In this document: positions 16,134-25,065 of the stretch, in pieces | How the letters are laid out: every line of letters starts with the position of its first letter | Position numbering within the stretch: position 1 is the first letter of the stretch | Assembly (NCBI GenBank): GCA_028280635.1 | Contig: JANQLM010000121.1 | Span: forward strand, 34,866 to 98,865 | DNA: 64,000 bases | From: Halieaceae bacterium | GTDB lineage: Bacteria > Pseudomonadota > Gammaproteobacteria > Pseudomonadales > Halieaceae | Direction: 5' to 3' | Program-made: the position numbers and the translations under genes | Notes under the pieces: model-generated | What the model saw: the letters and a program-made list of their open reading frames with translations, nothing else | Database searches by the model: none | What the model was told of the DNA's origin: nothing

Positions 16134-17507
16134 TTAAATGATTTCGAAGTAGCGCTTGAGCTGCCAGTCGGTGACCGCCTTGCGCTGTTCGGTGTCCTCC
16201 CACTCCCGGGTATAGGCGTAGTGGTCTACAAAGGCTTCACCGAACAGCTCCCGCGCGGCGCTGGATTTGCGCAGTCGGGCGGCGGCTTCACTCAAGGTGG
16301 TGGGCAGTTGCAGCGCCCGCGGGAAGCGGCCGCTGTAGGCATCGCCCGCGAAGGGCTCGCCCGGTTCCACCCGATGTTCGATGCCCCAGAAGCCGGAGCC
16401 AAAGGCGGCAGCCAGTGCCAGGTAGGGGTTGATGTCTGCCGCGGCGATCCGGTACTCAACCCGCTGCGCCGGTGGCGTACCCGGGATCGCCCGCAGCGCG
16501 CAGGTGCGGTTGTCGATGCCCCAGGTCGCCGCCGTGGGCGCCCAGAAACCCGGTACCAGGCGGGTGTAGCTATTGCAGGTGCCCGCCACCAGGCACAGCA
16601 GTTCCGGCAGCAGCTTCTGCTGGCCGCCGATAAACCAGCGCATGGTGTCGGAGATGTTGTTGGGTTTGCTCTCGTCGTGGAACACAGGCTGGTCGTCACC
16701 ATCCTGCAGGGACAGGTGCAGGTGGCCTGACTGGCCGGGGTAGTCACCGGACCAGCGTGCCATGAAAGTGGCCATCAGGCCCTGCTGTTGGGCCAGCACC
16801 TTGGTGAAGGTCTTGAACAGGGTGGCGTTGTCGGCGGCGCGCAGGGCAGGGGTGTGTTCCAGGGCCGCCTCCAGCACCCCGGGCCCGGTTTCGGTGTGCA
16901 GTCCTTCCAGGGTCATCCCCATGCCTGCGGTCATGGCCAGCAACTGGTGGTAGAAGTCCGCGTGGGTCGAGTTGCGCAGCACCGAGTAACCGAAGTTCCC
17001 CGGCGTCATCGGTTGCGGATTGCGATAGCCCTTGTCCTGCAGGCTGTCCGGCGTTTCGTCGAACAGGAAAAACTCGAATTCCGCGGCCGCCGTAGCGCTG
17101 AAACCCAGGGATTCACCGCGGGCCAGGACTCGCTTGAGCAGGGCGCGGGGACAGACGGCGGCCGCCTCATGCCCATCGAAGTCGGCGAGAAACAGGGTGC
17201 TCTGGTGGTCTTCCAGGGGCAGGGGGCGACAACTCGACGGATCGATATGTGCCCAGGCATCGGGGAAGGCGCGCGCCCAGCCGGTATAGGAATCCTCGGC
17301 GTAAAGCTCGTCGGCGGAATCCCAGCCGAAGATGACGTCACAGAAGCCAAAGCCTTTTTCCAGTGCGGAGAGAAACTTCTTGCGGCTGACGTATTTACCG
17401 CGCATTACGCCGTCGAGATCCGTCACAGCGAGCTTGATGTTCTCGATGCCGGCCTCGCGAACGAACGAAGCGGCACTTTCGCTGTCAATTACATTCCTTG
17501 CATCCAC
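16134..17507 (-). CDS. Glutamine synthetase family ligase (PuuA-like)
   Basis: A 457-residue GS-fold enzyme closer to gamma-glutamyl-amine ligases (PuuA/GlnA3 type) than to housekeeping GlnA, judged by length and the start EAGIENIKLAVTDLDGVMRGK. ATP/metal-site segments are seen in AAAEFEFFLFD, HTETGPGVLEAAL, SGHLHLSLQD and ALRAIPG. It probably activates glutamate and joins it to an amine. The start is a GTG at 17507, preceded by AAAGGG. It is divergent from arsS, with a 55-bp spacer holding both promoters, and is followed by Fe-ADH. Confidence 0.85.
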   Translation of the reverse strand: MDARNVIDSESAASFVREAGIENIKLAVTDLDGVMRGKYVSRKKFLSALEKGFGFCDVIFGWDSADELYAEDSYTGWARAFPDAWAHIDPSSCRPLPLEDHQSTLFLADFDGHEAAAVCPRALLKRVLARGESLGFSATAAAEFEFFLFDETPDSLQDKGYRNPQPMTPGNFGYSVLRNSTHADFYHQLLAMTAGMGMTLEGLHTETGPGVLEAALEHTPALRAADNATLFKTFTKVLAQQQGLMATFMARWSGDYPGQSGHLHLSLQDGDDQPVFHDESKPNNISDTMRWFIGGQQKLLPELLCLVAGTCNSYTRLVPGFWAPTAATWGIDNRTCALRAIPGTPPAQRVEYRIAAADINPYLALAAAFGSGFWGIEHRVEPGEPFAGDAYSGRFPRALQLPTTLSEAAARLRKSSAARELFGEAFVDHYAYTREWEDTEQRKAVTDWQLKRYFEII

Positions 17508-17562
17508 AGGCGGCCCTTTGTTTTGTGTCGTCGTTCAACGGAAGCCTCGCTATCATAGACGT

Positions 17563-18519
17563 ATGCTTGATACACGACCACTGCTCCTCGAATCGGACTT
17601 CCCGGTAATCCATCGGCAGCAGATCAGTACCCTGCAGGTGAACCTGGGCTACCGCTGTAACCTCAGCTGCGTGCACTGCCACGTCAATGCCGGGCCCACC
17701 CGCACCGAGGAAATGGACGCCGAGACCGTCGACCAGCTGATCATGCTGTTGGACCGGTTGGTGCCGGCCACCCTGGACCTCACCGGCGGTGCCCCGGAGC
17801 TCAACCCCCATTTCCGCCGGTTGGTGCGTGCGGCCCGCGAGCGCGGCATCGAGGTGATCGACCGCTGCAACCTGACCATCCTGTTCGAGCCGGGCCAGGA
17901 AGACCTGGGTCAGTTCCTGGCCGGCGAGGGTGTAGTGATCACGGCCTCCCTGCCCTGCTACCTGGAGGAAAACGTCGAACAGCAGCGCGGCAAGGGTGTG
18001 TACGATGAGAGCATTCGCGCCATCCGTTATCTCAATGAGCTGGGCTATGGCGACGCGCTGGAGTTGAACCTGGTGTACAACCCGGTGGGACCGGTGCTGC
18101 CGCCACCCCAGGAGGGTCTGCAGGCTGATTACAAGCGCGAGCTGGCGAATCGCTATGGCATTGTGTTTAACCAGCTGTTCACGATCACCAATATGCCTAT
18201 CAGTCGCTTCGGCGCGGTACTGCTGTCCCAGGACCAGTACTACGACTATATGCACCTGCTGCGCGACAGTTTCAGCGCCGCCAATCTCGATACGGTCATG
18301 TGCCGCAGCCTGGTGAGCGTGGACTGGCAGGGTAACCTTTACGACTGCGACTTCAACCAGATGCTGGAGATTCCGCTGGTGGCCAGCGACCGGCGCCGCC
18401 ATATACGTGACCTGCTGGCCGACCCGACGCTGGCGAATACGCGCATTACCACGGGCGAACACTGCTATGGCTGCACCGCCGGCCAAGGCAGTAGCTGTGG
18501 CGGCGCCCTGGAGAGTTGA
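17563..18519 (+). CDS. arsS: Arsenosugar-type radical SAM protein ArsS
   Basis: A 318-residue radical SAM enzyme with the 4Fe-4S motif CNLSCVHC (Cys32, Cys36, Cys39), GGAPELN for SAM binding, and a C-terminal cysteine-rich SPASM/DUF3641-like domain (MCRSL, YDCDFNQML, EHCYGC). Family members are assigned to arsenosugar biosynthesis, proposed to move the adenosyl group onto dimethylarsenite. The ATG at 17563 fits the family's N-terminus. It overlaps the next gene in a TTGA junction. No arsM methyltransferase is in the window. Confidence 0.88.
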   Translation: MLDTRPLLLESDFPVIHRQQISTLQVNLGYRCNLSCVHCHVNAGPTRTEEMDAETVDQLIMLLDRLVPATLDLTGGAPELNPHFRRLVRAARERGIEVIDRCNLTILFEPGQEDLGQFLAGEGVVITASLPCYLEENVEQQRGKGVYDESIRAIRYLNELGYGDALELNLVYNPVGPVLPPPQEGLQADYKRELANRYGIVFNQLFTITNMPISRFGAVLLSQDQYYDYMHLLRDSFSAANLDTVMCRSLVSVDWQGNLYDCDFNQMLEIPLVASDRRRHIRDLLADPTLANTRITTGEHCYGCTAGQGSSCGGALES

Positions 18520-19193
18520 ACAAACCCACGCTCAGCCTGGTGATGCCCGTCTTGAACGAAGCGCCGGAGCTGGCGCTCCGCCTCGACGCCCTTCAGCCAT
18601 GGCGCGCCAGCGCCGAGCTGATCCTGGTGGATGGTGGCAGCGAGGACGCTAGCCTGGGCATTGCCGCTTCCCGGGTTGACCGGGTGCTGGAATCTCCCCC
18701 CGGTAGAGCTCGCCAGCAGAACACCGGTGCCGGCGCGGCCGCTGGCGACTATCTTTTGTTCCTCCACAGTGATACCCGACTGACCATAGAGCCCACTGCG
18801 CTCCTCGAAGCGCTGGGGAAAGCGCCGGCCTGGGGCTTTTTTTCGGTGCGGCTGGCGGGCCGCGACTGGCGCTTCCGTATCATTGAACGCTTCATGTGCT
18901 GGCGCTCACGGCTGACCCGGGTGGCGACCGGTGACCAGGCCCTGTTTGTCAGGCGCGAGCTGTTTGAACAACTCGGCGGCTTTGCCGACCTGCCGCTGAT
19001 GGAAGACGTGGAGCTCAGCAAGCGCCTGCGGCGGGTCGCCAACCCCGTCATCATGGCGCCGCCGGCTGTCACCTCAAGCCGGCGTTGGGAACGGCGCGGT
19101 GTAGTGCGCACGGTATTGCTGATGTGGGAACTGCGGCTGCGGTACTGGCTGGGCGCCGCTCCCGCTGACCTGGCGCGGCGCTACCGTGCCTGA
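18516..19193 (+). CDS. TIGR04283-type family 2 glycosyltransferase
   Basis: A 225-residue GT-A glycosyltransferase with LSLVMPVLNEAPE at the start, DGGSEDAS, and an acceptor-loop GDQALFVRRELFEQLGGF. This subfamily sits beside arsS in many marine bacteria and is annotated as an arsenosugar biosynthesis glycosyltransferase. It starts at a TTG overlapping the arsS stop (TTGA) and overlaps the next gene by 8 bp, so all three are one operon. Donor and acceptor are inferred from context only. Confidence 0.88.
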   Translation: MNKPTLSLVMPVLNEAPELALRLDALQPWRASAELILVDGGSEDASLGIAASRVDRVLESPPGRARQQNTGAGAAAGDYLLFLHSDTRLTIEPTALLEALGKAPAWGFFSVRLAGRDWRFRIIERFMCWRSRLTRVATGDQALFVRRELFEQLGGFADLPLMEDVELSKRLRRVANPVIMAPPAVTSSRRWERRGVVRTVLLMWELRLRYWLGAAPADLARRYRA

Positions 19194-19791
19194 GCTGCTG
19201 ATTGCGCAACTGGCGCGGGCGCCGGACGCTGGCAAGGTGAAGACACGCCTGTTTGCCGCCCTGGAGCCTGCCCGGGCCGCTGAGCTGCATGCGGCGATGG
19301 TGTTGTATATCTGTCGGCAACTGTCCCCCGCGGGGCATCTGCAGGTATGGGTACAGGGTGATATGTCGGACCCGTTGTTTGCCGACTGCCTTACCCAGGG
19401 TGCCCGCAGCCTGCATCCCCAGCACGGTGACGATCTGGGCGCACGTATGTCCCACATCGTCAAAACCGGGCTTGAGACCGCAGGCCGGGTGTTGCTGGTG
19501 GGCAGTGATGCCCCGGGACTGAAAGCCAGCCACGTTGCCGCGGTGGCGGCGGCGCTGGAGTCGGCCGATGCCGCGTTTGTGCCGGCGCTGGATGGCGGCT
19601 ATGTGATGCTGGGACTGGCGGGGCACTGTCCCGAGCTATTCACTGGCATACCCTGGGGCACTGACAGAGTGCTGGCCTTGAGCCTGGAGGCCCTGGCGGG
19701 GGCCGGCCGTCGCGCGGTAGTGCTGGACCCCGTGCCGGACATCGATCGACCCGAGGACCTCCGGTACCTGCCGGAAGACCTGGTCTGGTGA
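19186..19791 (+). CDS. TIGR04282-type glycosyltransferase (CofC/MobA-like fold)
   Basis: A 201-residue protein of the DUF2064/TIGR04282 family, with a nucleotidyltransferase-like N-terminus (IAQLARAPDAGKVKTRL) and VLLVGSDAPGL and DGGYVMLGL motifs. It starts at a GTG inside the preceding gene. The family normally accompanies TIGR04283 and ArsS. Sugar nucleotide formation or glycosyl transfer is the expected role, but the reaction is not established. Confidence 0.87.
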   Translation: MPELLIAQLARAPDAGKVKTRLFAALEPARAAELHAAMVLYICRQLSPAGHLQVWVQGDMSDPLFADCLTQGARSLHPQHGDDLGARMSHIVKTGLETAGRVLLVGSDAPGLKASHVAAVAAALESADAAFVPALDGGYVMLGLAGHCPELFTGIPWGTDRVLALSLEALAGAGRRAVVLDPVPDIDRPEDLRYLPEDLVW

Positions 19792-19804
19792 AGCCCACTC
19801 GCGC

Positions 19805-20194
19805 TCAGGCGCTGGCCGAGGCCTCCTCCGGTACCGGCGTCGTCACCGGGCTCGACCGCTCGTAGAGCAAAAACGCAATCGCCGTGCAGTAACTCAGGTT
19901 GGTCTGCAGTTCCTTGTCCGGATCGCTGAGAAAAGCGCGCTGGCTGGCCAGTCCGCGAACCCTGGAAGCCAGGTCCGGATTGAACGCCAGGTGCTTGTCC
20001 CAGATATCACGGTGCTGCATCGGCGTGATGTGGAAAATGCCGAGGCCGTCATTACGAGCTGAGAATAACCCGAGATCGGGTGCGTTGGTTGCGGCAGAGA
20101 GCAGGAAAGCTTCGGTGTCGGGATTCCACACCCCCAAGTATTGCAGGGTGGGCTGGATTACCTGGTCCTTCAGGTGTTCCACCGTTACGTACAT
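19805..20194 (-). CDS. Phage-like small protein (degenerate transglycosylase-like)
   Basis: A 129-residue protein without signal peptide. Its pattern (VIQPTLQYLGVW, then LGIFHITPMQHRDIWDKHLAF, PDLASRVRGLASQ, NLSYCTAIAFLLYER) resembles, from memory, a family of short phage/prophage proteins with a lysozyme-like fold. The Glu those proteins usually carry in an AAxES-like stretch is absent here (AATNAPDLG), so muramidase activity is doubtful. The ATG at 20194 has only a weak ribosome site. No other phage genes are nearby. It may be a domesticated relic or a regulator; function unknown. Confidence 0.6.
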   Translation of the reverse strand: MYVTVEHLKDQVIQPTLQYLGVWNPDTEAFLLSAATNAPDLGLFSARNDGLGIFHITPMQHRDIWDKHLAFNPDLASRVRGLASQRAFLSDPDKELQTNLSYCTAIAFLLYERSSPVTTPVPEEASASA

Positions 20195-20498
20195 ACAAGC
20201 ACCATGTAGCCACCTCACAGCGTGCACCGCGACCGCCGAGTAAAGGGGATACTGGCAATGCAGGCACGGATCCAGTCAGGGTGGATTAGGGTTGCCCCGC
20301 GTCCACAGTCCGTCATGTTTCGTTCGCACCGCACGTTTCGCAGGCATTTCACTGCTCCCGCTACTCGTACGTGGCAATGGTCAGGCAGGGTGTTCAGGCC
20401 TGCCGGCACGGCTGTTAGCCGATTGTTTTTATTGTGGTTTTTATTTAAACACAGCTTCCCGGGCGTGGCTATACAAAGATAGGCGGCAAGCGGCTGCC
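20195..20498. other. 304-bp spacer, no gene supported
   Basis: The spacer holds the upstream region of the phage-like gene and the downstream end of yciH. It contains an AT-rich stretch (20422-20455) and small hairpins, but the short open frames have unconvincing composition and no ribosome sites. No tRNA-like fold was seen. Confidence 0.5.
20409..20431 (+). terminator. Terminator-like hairpin with T tract, no obvious transcript
   Basis: CGGCT-GTT-AGCCG (20409-20421) is followed by ATTGTTTTTA on the plus strand. A further pair of arms (CAGGC/GCCTG) lies about 30 bp upstream. No plus-strand gene ends nearby; the last one stops at 19791. It could end a long transcript or a small RNA. Confidence 0.3.
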
Positions 20499-20864
20499 CT
20501 AGCCACCCGCCAGTTTCACTCGATAGCCGCGTTTTTCGAGTTCCTGTTTCAGGGTGTCGCGGGCATCGCCCTGGATTTCTATGCTGCCCTCGCGGGTGCT
20601 GCCACCCACGCCGCAGCGCTTTTTCAGTTCCTTGGCCAGCACTTTCAGTTGATCGGGAGGCAAGGGCAGGCCGTCGATAACTGTCACGGCCTTGCCACCG
20701 CGGCCCTTGGTCTCCCGGCGGATGCGCACCACGCCGTCCCCGGTGCTGGCGGGCCGTGCCTTGCCGCAAACGCACTGGGCTACCGCCCGCTGACACTGGG
20801 GACAAAGGCGACCGAGCTCCGTCGAGTACACGGGGCGACTGTCACGGCCTTTCGACCTGCCCAT
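20499..20864 (-). CDS. yciH: SUI1/YciH-family translation factor
   Basis: A 121-residue eIF1/SUI1-fold protein thought to bind the small ribosomal subunit and affect start-codon fidelity. The N-terminus has a four-cysteine zinc-like motif (LCPQCQ and QCVCG), followed by the SUI1 domain with GRGGKAVTVIDGLPL and the loop KKRCGVGGSTREGSIEIQGD. I chose the ATG giving MGRSKGRDSRPVYS; the longer frame adds unconserved sequence. It is divergent from slyX. Confidence 0.92.
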   Translation of the reverse strand: MGRSKGRDSRPVYSTELGRLCPQCQRAVAQCVCGKARPASTGDGVVRIRRETKGRGGKAVTVIDGLPLPPDQLKVLAKELKKRCGVGGSTREGSIEIQGDARDTLKQELEKRGYRVKLAGG

Positions 20865-20970
20865 GGCGGTTTTCCTGTGGTAGTGGCAGCGTCGGTATAA
20901 TAGCGCCGCCGCGCTGCTGCAAACCAGAGCAGCCGGCGTCGACATTGGCATTCAGCAGGAGATCCGGGCG

Positions 20971-21201
20971 ATGGGCCAGGAAGACCAGTTGCAGCGGTTG
21001 CGGCAGCAGGTAGTGGAGCTACAAACGCAGGTGGCTTTCCAGGAGCAGGCGATGACTGACCTCAGCGAGGCCCTGGCCAGCCAGCAGCGCGACCTGGCGG
21101 CTATCCAGCGAGAGTGGGCTGCCGTGAAACAGCAGTATGCGAGCCTGCGTGAGCAACTGCCGGCAACGACACCGGCGGATGAAAAACCGCCTCATTACTG
21201 A
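20971..21201 (+). CDS. slyX: SlyX family protein
   Basis: A 76-residue coiled-coil protein with the SlyX pattern: QLRQQVVELQTQVAFQEQAMTDLSEALASQ-like heptads and the C-terminal end KPPHY. An AGGAG lies 10 bp before the ATG. The family is common in proteobacteria and has no firm function. It is a single-gene unit between yciH and the cold-shock genes. Confidence 0.9.
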   Translation: MGQEDQLQRLRQQVVELQTQVAFQEQAMTDLSEALASQQRDLAAIQREWAAVKQQYASLREQLPATTPADEKPPHY

Positions 21202-21226
21202 CGCCCGGCAAGTAGGTCATGGCGTG

Positions 21227-21628
21227 TCAGCCCAGGGCTTCCACGTCCTCTGCCTGGGGGCCCTTGTCACTGTCGACCACCACAAAGGAGACGCGCTGCC
21301 CGTCGCGTAGCTGACGCCGATCGCGGTTCGGCCCGCGGATAGAGCGGAAGTGTACGAAGATCTCCTCACCATTCTGGCGGCGGATAAAGCCAAAGCCCTT
21401 GCTGACATTGAACCATTTTATCTCGCCTTCCTCGCGTCCATCGGTGGCGTTTTCGTCGCCCCGGTGGGGGCCTGAAGGCCCGACCGCCAGCAGCGATGCC
21501 GCGCAACAGGCGGCGACCAGGACCAGTGCCAGCAACACAGGGTGTTGCGCCAGCTTGAAATAGGTCACCAGCGCGGTCGCGACCAGCGCGGCGGTGATGG
21601 CAAGCAGCAGTTGGTACGGTAGTCTCAT
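21227..21628 (-). CDS. Cold-shock-domain protein with N-terminal membrane segments
   Basis: A 133-residue protein. Residues 1-55 form two hydrophobic helices (LLLAITAALVATALVTYF and VLLALVLVAACCAASLLAV), followed by a full cold-shock domain from about residue 66. This carries RNP1-like KGFGFI and RNP2-like IFVHFRSI and ends GPQAEDVEALG. It should be a nucleic-acid-binding OB fold tethered to the inner membrane with the domain in the cytoplasm (topology inferred). The soluble paralogue lies 260 bp away on the same strand. Ribosome site is weak. Confidence 0.85.
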   Translation of the reverse strand: MRLPYQLLLAITAALVATALVTYFKLAQHPVLLALVLVAACCAASLLAVGPSGPHRGDENATDGREEGEIKWFNVSKGFGFIRRQNGEEIFVHFRSIRGPNRDRRQLRDGQRVSFVVVDSDKGPQAEDVEALG

Positions 21629-21840
21629 GAGGGCTGTTCGCTTGGCGTGTGCGCGCCACTATACCGAATTCGTGAACACGCTGCGCATCCCGGGGCGCCA
21701 GGGCGGCGAGGGGGCTAAGCGGGTAATGCCAGGCCGAAACAACTATGCCCCAAGGGAAAGTTTTGGGGGAAAGGGGGGCCGTACTGCAGTGAACACAGCA
21801 GCGGTAAACATCGGCCAGGCGCCAACTGAGCCCGGCTGCG

Positions 21841-21882
21841 AAAGGAGGGCGGGGCGCCTGCTGCGAGCAGCCTGTGCCCCGC
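21841..21882 (-). terminator. Likely terminator of the cold-shock gene
   Basis: On the minus strand, GCGGGGC pairs with GCCCCGC (21849-21855 with 21876-21882) and an inner CTGCT/AGCAG stem caps it. A short CCTCCTTT follows. It starts 7 bp after the cold-shock gene stop. The T tract is weak, so termination is probable and not certain. Confidence 0.5.
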
Positions 21883-21889
21883 GCGGCGG

Positions 21890-22105
21890 TCAGACTTTTG
21901 CTACGTCTTCCGCCTGCAGCCCCTTGGGGCCCTCAACAATCGTAAATTCGACTTCCTGTCCTTCATTCAGGGTGCGGTAGCCATCGCCCTGGATGGAACG
22001 GAAGTGTACAAAGACATCTTCATTGCTGTTCTCATCCCGGGTGATGAACCCGAACCCCTTGGCATTGTTAAACCACTTTACGGTGCCAGTTACCCGCTCA
22101 CTCAT
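21890..22105 (-). CDS. Cold-shock protein, CspA family
   Basis: A 71-residue single cold-shock domain: [15 protein letters not shown] (RNP1) and [17 protein letters not shown] (RNP2), ending [13 protein letters not shown]. It binds single-stranded RNA or DNA as a chaperone. Two in-frame ATGs exist; GAGG abuts the first but is 9 bp before the second, so I start at 22105. The 148-bp upstream region carries hairpins that could belong to a structured leader. Confidence 0.93.
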   Translation of the reverse strand: MSERVTGTVKWFNNAKGFGFITRDENSNEDVFVHFRSIQGDGYRTLNEGQEVEFTIVEGPKGLQAEDVAKV

Positions 22106-22217
22106 ACCACTCATCCTCGACTTGTAGCCCTTTCTTCGTTGTTATATCCAGCCGCGGTACTGCTAGTTTTTTAGTCGTTATCCGCGCCTGGAACTTGTAT
22201 TCCTTGCATCGAGGGTA

Positions 22218-22250
22218 TGGCCCGAAGGCCACCGGCGCTTTCTTTGCGCC
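22218..22250 (-). terminator. Tandem hairpins after valS
   Basis: On the minus strand GGCGC-N7-GCGCC (22250-22234) is followed by TGGCC-TTCG-GGCCA (22231-22218), a UUCG-capped stem. No clear T tract follows. It could be a weak terminator, an RNA-stability element or part of the cold-shock leader. Confidence 0.4.
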
Positions 22251-22262
22251 TTGTCTTTAGCG

Positions 22263-25028
22263 CTACATGCGCTGTATTTGTTCTACCTGTACCTGCAGCT
22301 TCTCCAGTGCCTGCTGCTGGCTGTCCAGTTTCTGCCGCTCCTTCGCAACAACTTCGGCCGGAGCCTTGTCGACAAATGCGGCATTGGAAAGCTTCTGCCT
22401 GACCCTCTGCGCATCCTTGTCCAGCTTGTCGATTTCTTTGGCCAGCCGCGCGAGTTCAGCTTCGCGATCAATCAGGCCTGCCATGGGGACGAGGATCTCG
22501 AGGTCGTCTACCAGTGCCGCGGATGCCGCCGGTGCCTCTTCCCCGTCCTGCAGGAAGCGGATGTCGGACAGCTTTGCGAGCTTGGTTAAGTACTGAGCGT
22601 TGTCTTCCAGCCTGGTTTTATCTTTATTGTTACCGTTGCGCAGCAGTACGGAGATTTCCTTACCTGGCGGGATAGCCATTTCCCCGCGAATATTCCGTAT
22701 GCCGACAATCGCAGCTTTAAGCCATTCTATATCCGCGGTCGCGGAAGTGTCTATTTTTTTGTCTTCCGCCAGCGGGTACGGCTGCAGCATGATGGTAGGG
22801 CCTTCGCGGCCCGCCAGCGGCGCTACCCGTTGCCAGATTTCCTCGGTGATAAACGGCATCAGCGGGTGCGCCAACCGCAGCGCAGCTTCCAGCACGCGTA
22901 TCAGCGTGCGACGAGTGCCGGTCTTCAGCGCTTCGCTGGCGTTGTCATCCCACAGGGTTGGTTTCGAGAGTTCCAGGTACCAGTCACAGTACTCGTTCCA
23001 GATGAATTCATAGATCGCCTGGGACGCGAGGTCAAAGCGGTAGTTGCCGATGGCGCGTTCCACCTCGGCCTCGGTTTCCTGCAGGCGCGAGATGATCCAG
23101 CGGTCCGCCAGGCCCAGCTCGAAGGCCTCGTCCCTGGCGCCGCAGGCGGCGTCCTCGCAGTTCATCAATACATAGCGGGCGGCGTTCCAGATCTTGTTGC
23201 AGAAGTTGCGGAAACCTTCGATGCGGCCCACGTCGAACTTGATGTCGCGCCCGGTGGAAGCCAGCGAGTAGTAGGTAAAGCGCAGGGCGTCGGTGCCGTA
23301 GGCGGCGATGCCTTCCGGAAACTCCTTGCGGGTCATTTTCTCGATTTTGGCGGCCAGCTTTGGCTGCATCATGCCGGAGGTGCGCTTCTCGATCAGCGGC
23401 TCCAGCTCAATGCCGTCGATCAGGTCGATGGGGTCCAGCACGTTGCCCTTGGATTTCGACATTTTCTGGCCGTGGCTGTCGCGCACCAGCCCGTGCACAT
23501 ACACCTTGTGGAACGGCACCTCCTCGCGGAAGTGCAGCGTCATCATGATCATCCGGGCCACCCAGAAGAAGATGATGTCGAAGCCGGTCACCAGCACACT
23601 GCTGGGGTGGAAAGTGGCGAGGTCCTCGGTCTCTTCGGGCCAACCGAGGGTAGAAAAGGTCCACAGGGCGGAGGAGAACCAGGTGTCCAGCACATCCTCG
23701 TCCTGGCGCAGGCCCACCTCCGCTGCGATGCCGTTGGCCTCGCGCACAGCCTGCTCGCTCTCGCCCACGTAGACGTTGCCGGCCTCGTCGTACCAGGCGG
23801 GGATGCGGTGGCCCCACCAGAGCTGGCGCGAGACGCACCAGTCCTGGATGTCGCGCATCCAGGCGAAGTAAGTGTTTTCCCACTGCTTGGGTACAAACTC
23901 GATGTCGCCGTTTTCCACCGCGGCAATCGCTGGTTTGGCGAGCGTCCTGGCGTCCACGTACCACTGCCAGGTCAGGTAGGGCTCGATAACCACGCCGGAG
24001 CGGTCGCCACGCGGCACCTTGAGCGTGTGGTCCTCGGTTTTCTCCAGCAGGCCCTGGGCCTGCAGGTTCTCGATGATGCGTGCGCGGGCCTCAAAGCGGT
24101 CCAGGCCGCGGTAGGCCTCGGGCGCCTCGTCATTGATGGCAGCGTCGACGGTGAGGATATTGATAACGTCGAGTTGGTGGCGCTGGCCCATGTCCCAGTC
24201 ATTGAAGTCGTGGGCGGGGGTGATCTTTACGCAGCCGGTGCCGAACTCGCGGTCCACGTAGTCATCGGCAATGACCGGGATCTGACGCCCGGTCAGCGGC
24301 AGGTCGATGGTGCTGCCCACCAGGTGGCTGTAGCGCTCATCCTCCGGATGCACTGCTACCGCGCTGTCGCCGAGCATGGTCTCCGGGCGGGTGGTGGCAA
24401 CCACCAGGTGCCCGGAGCCGTCGCTCAGGGGATAGCGCAGGTGCCACAGGGAGCCCTGTTCTTCCTCGGATATAACCTCCAGGTCGGAGATCGCCGTGTG
24501 CAGCGCCGGGTCCCAGTTGACCAGGCGCTGGCCGCGGTAGATCAGGCCTTCCCGATGCAGGCGAATAAAGACTTCCTGTACTGCGGAGGACAGACCCGGG
24601 TCCATCGTGAAGCGTTCCCGGGACCAGTCCATGGAACTGCCGAGGCGGCGGAGCTGGCGGGTAATGGTGCCGCCGGAGTGTTCTTTCCAGTCCCAGACCT
24701 TTTCCACGAACTTGTCGCGGCCCAACTCGTGGCGGTCGGTGCCTGCCGCCTCCAATTGGCGCTCCACCACCATCTGGGTGGCGATGCCCGCGTGGTCGGT
24801 ACCCACCTGCCACAGGGTGTTGCAGCCGCGCATCCGGTGATAGCGGATCAGCGCGTCCATGATGGCTTCCTGGAAACCGTGGCCCATGTGCAGGCTGCCG
24901 GTCACATTGGGCGGCGGAATCATGATGGAGTAGGGAGCTCCCTCGCCGCTGGGGGCGAAATAGCCGGAGTTCTCCCAGTGTTCGTACCAGCGGGATTCGA
25001 TGTTCGCGGGCTGGAAAGTCTTGTCCAT
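22263..25028 (-). CDS. valS: Valyl-tRNA synthetase
   Basis: A 921-residue class Ia synthetase charging tRNA-Val, with an editing domain to clear mischarged threonine. The HIGH motif is HMGH at residues 47-50 ([15 protein letters not shown]) and the KMSKS motif is at 522-526 ([10 protein letters not shown]). A C-terminal coiled coil follows ([27 protein letters not shown]). The start giving [12 protein letters not shown] was chosen by family N-terminus; upstream sequence lacks conservation. Order pepA-holC-valS matches other gammaproteobacteria. Confidence 0.97.
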   Translation of the reverse strand: MDKTFQPANIESRWYEHWENSGYFAPSGEGAPYSIMIPPPNVTGSLHMGHGFQEAIMDALIRYHRMRGCNTLWQVGTDHAGIATQMVVERQLEAAGTDRHELGRDKFVEKVWDWKEHSGGTITRQLRRLGSSMDWSRERFTMDPGLSSAVQEVFIRLHREGLIYRGQRLVNWDPALHTAISDLEVISEEEQGSLWHLRYPLSDGSGHLVVATTRPETMLGDSAVAVHPEDERYSHLVGSTIDLPLTGRQIPVIADDYVDREFGTGCVKITPAHDFNDWDMGQRHQLDVINILTVDAAINDEAPEAYRGLDRFEARARIIENLQAQGLLEKTEDHTLKVPRGDRSGVVIEPYLTWQWYVDARTLAKPAIAAVENGDIEFVPKQWENTYFAWMRDIQDWCVSRQLWWGHRIPAWYDEAGNVYVGESEQAVREANGIAAEVGLRQDEDVLDTWFSSALWTFSTLGWPEETEDLATFHPSSVLVTGFDIIFFWVARMIMMTLHFREEVPFHKVYVHGLVRDSHGQKMSKSKGNVLDPIDLIDGIELEPLIEKRTSGMMQPKLAAKIEKMTRKEFPEGIAAYGTDALRFTYYSLASTGRDIKFDVGRIEGFRNFCNKIWNAARYVLMNCEDAACGARDEAFELGLADRWIISRLQETEAEVERAIGNYRFDLASQAIYEFIWNEYCDWYLELSKPTLWDDNASEALKTGTRRTLIRVLEAALRLAHPLMPFITEEIWQRVAPLAGREGPTIMLQPYPLAEDKKIDTSATADIEWLKAAIVGIRNIRGEMAIPPGKEISVLLRNGNNKDKTRLEDNAQYLTKLAKLSDIRFLQDGEEAPAASAALVDDLEILVPMAGLIDREAELARLAKEIDKLDKDAQRVRQKLSNAAFVDKAPAEVVAKERQKLDSQQQALEKLQVQVEQIQRM

Positions 25029-25065
25029 GAAGGTTTGCGGCTGCTCTAAAAAGCGCGCGATTATA

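Noticed and set aside
20222..20482. 86-residue plus-strand frame in the 304-bp spacer
   Set aside because: No ribosome site, Arg/Phe-rich shadow-like composition and no recognisable pattern.
21748..21768. CCCCAA/TTGGGG inverted repeat between the cold-shock genes
   Set aside because: Six-base arms in a G-rich stretch are likely by chance and there is no T tract.
22830..25049. 739-residue open frame on the plus strand
   Set aside because: It is antisense to valS over its whole length; valS has HIGH and KMSKS motifs. The frame has no recognisable domain and arises from high-GC codon bias.
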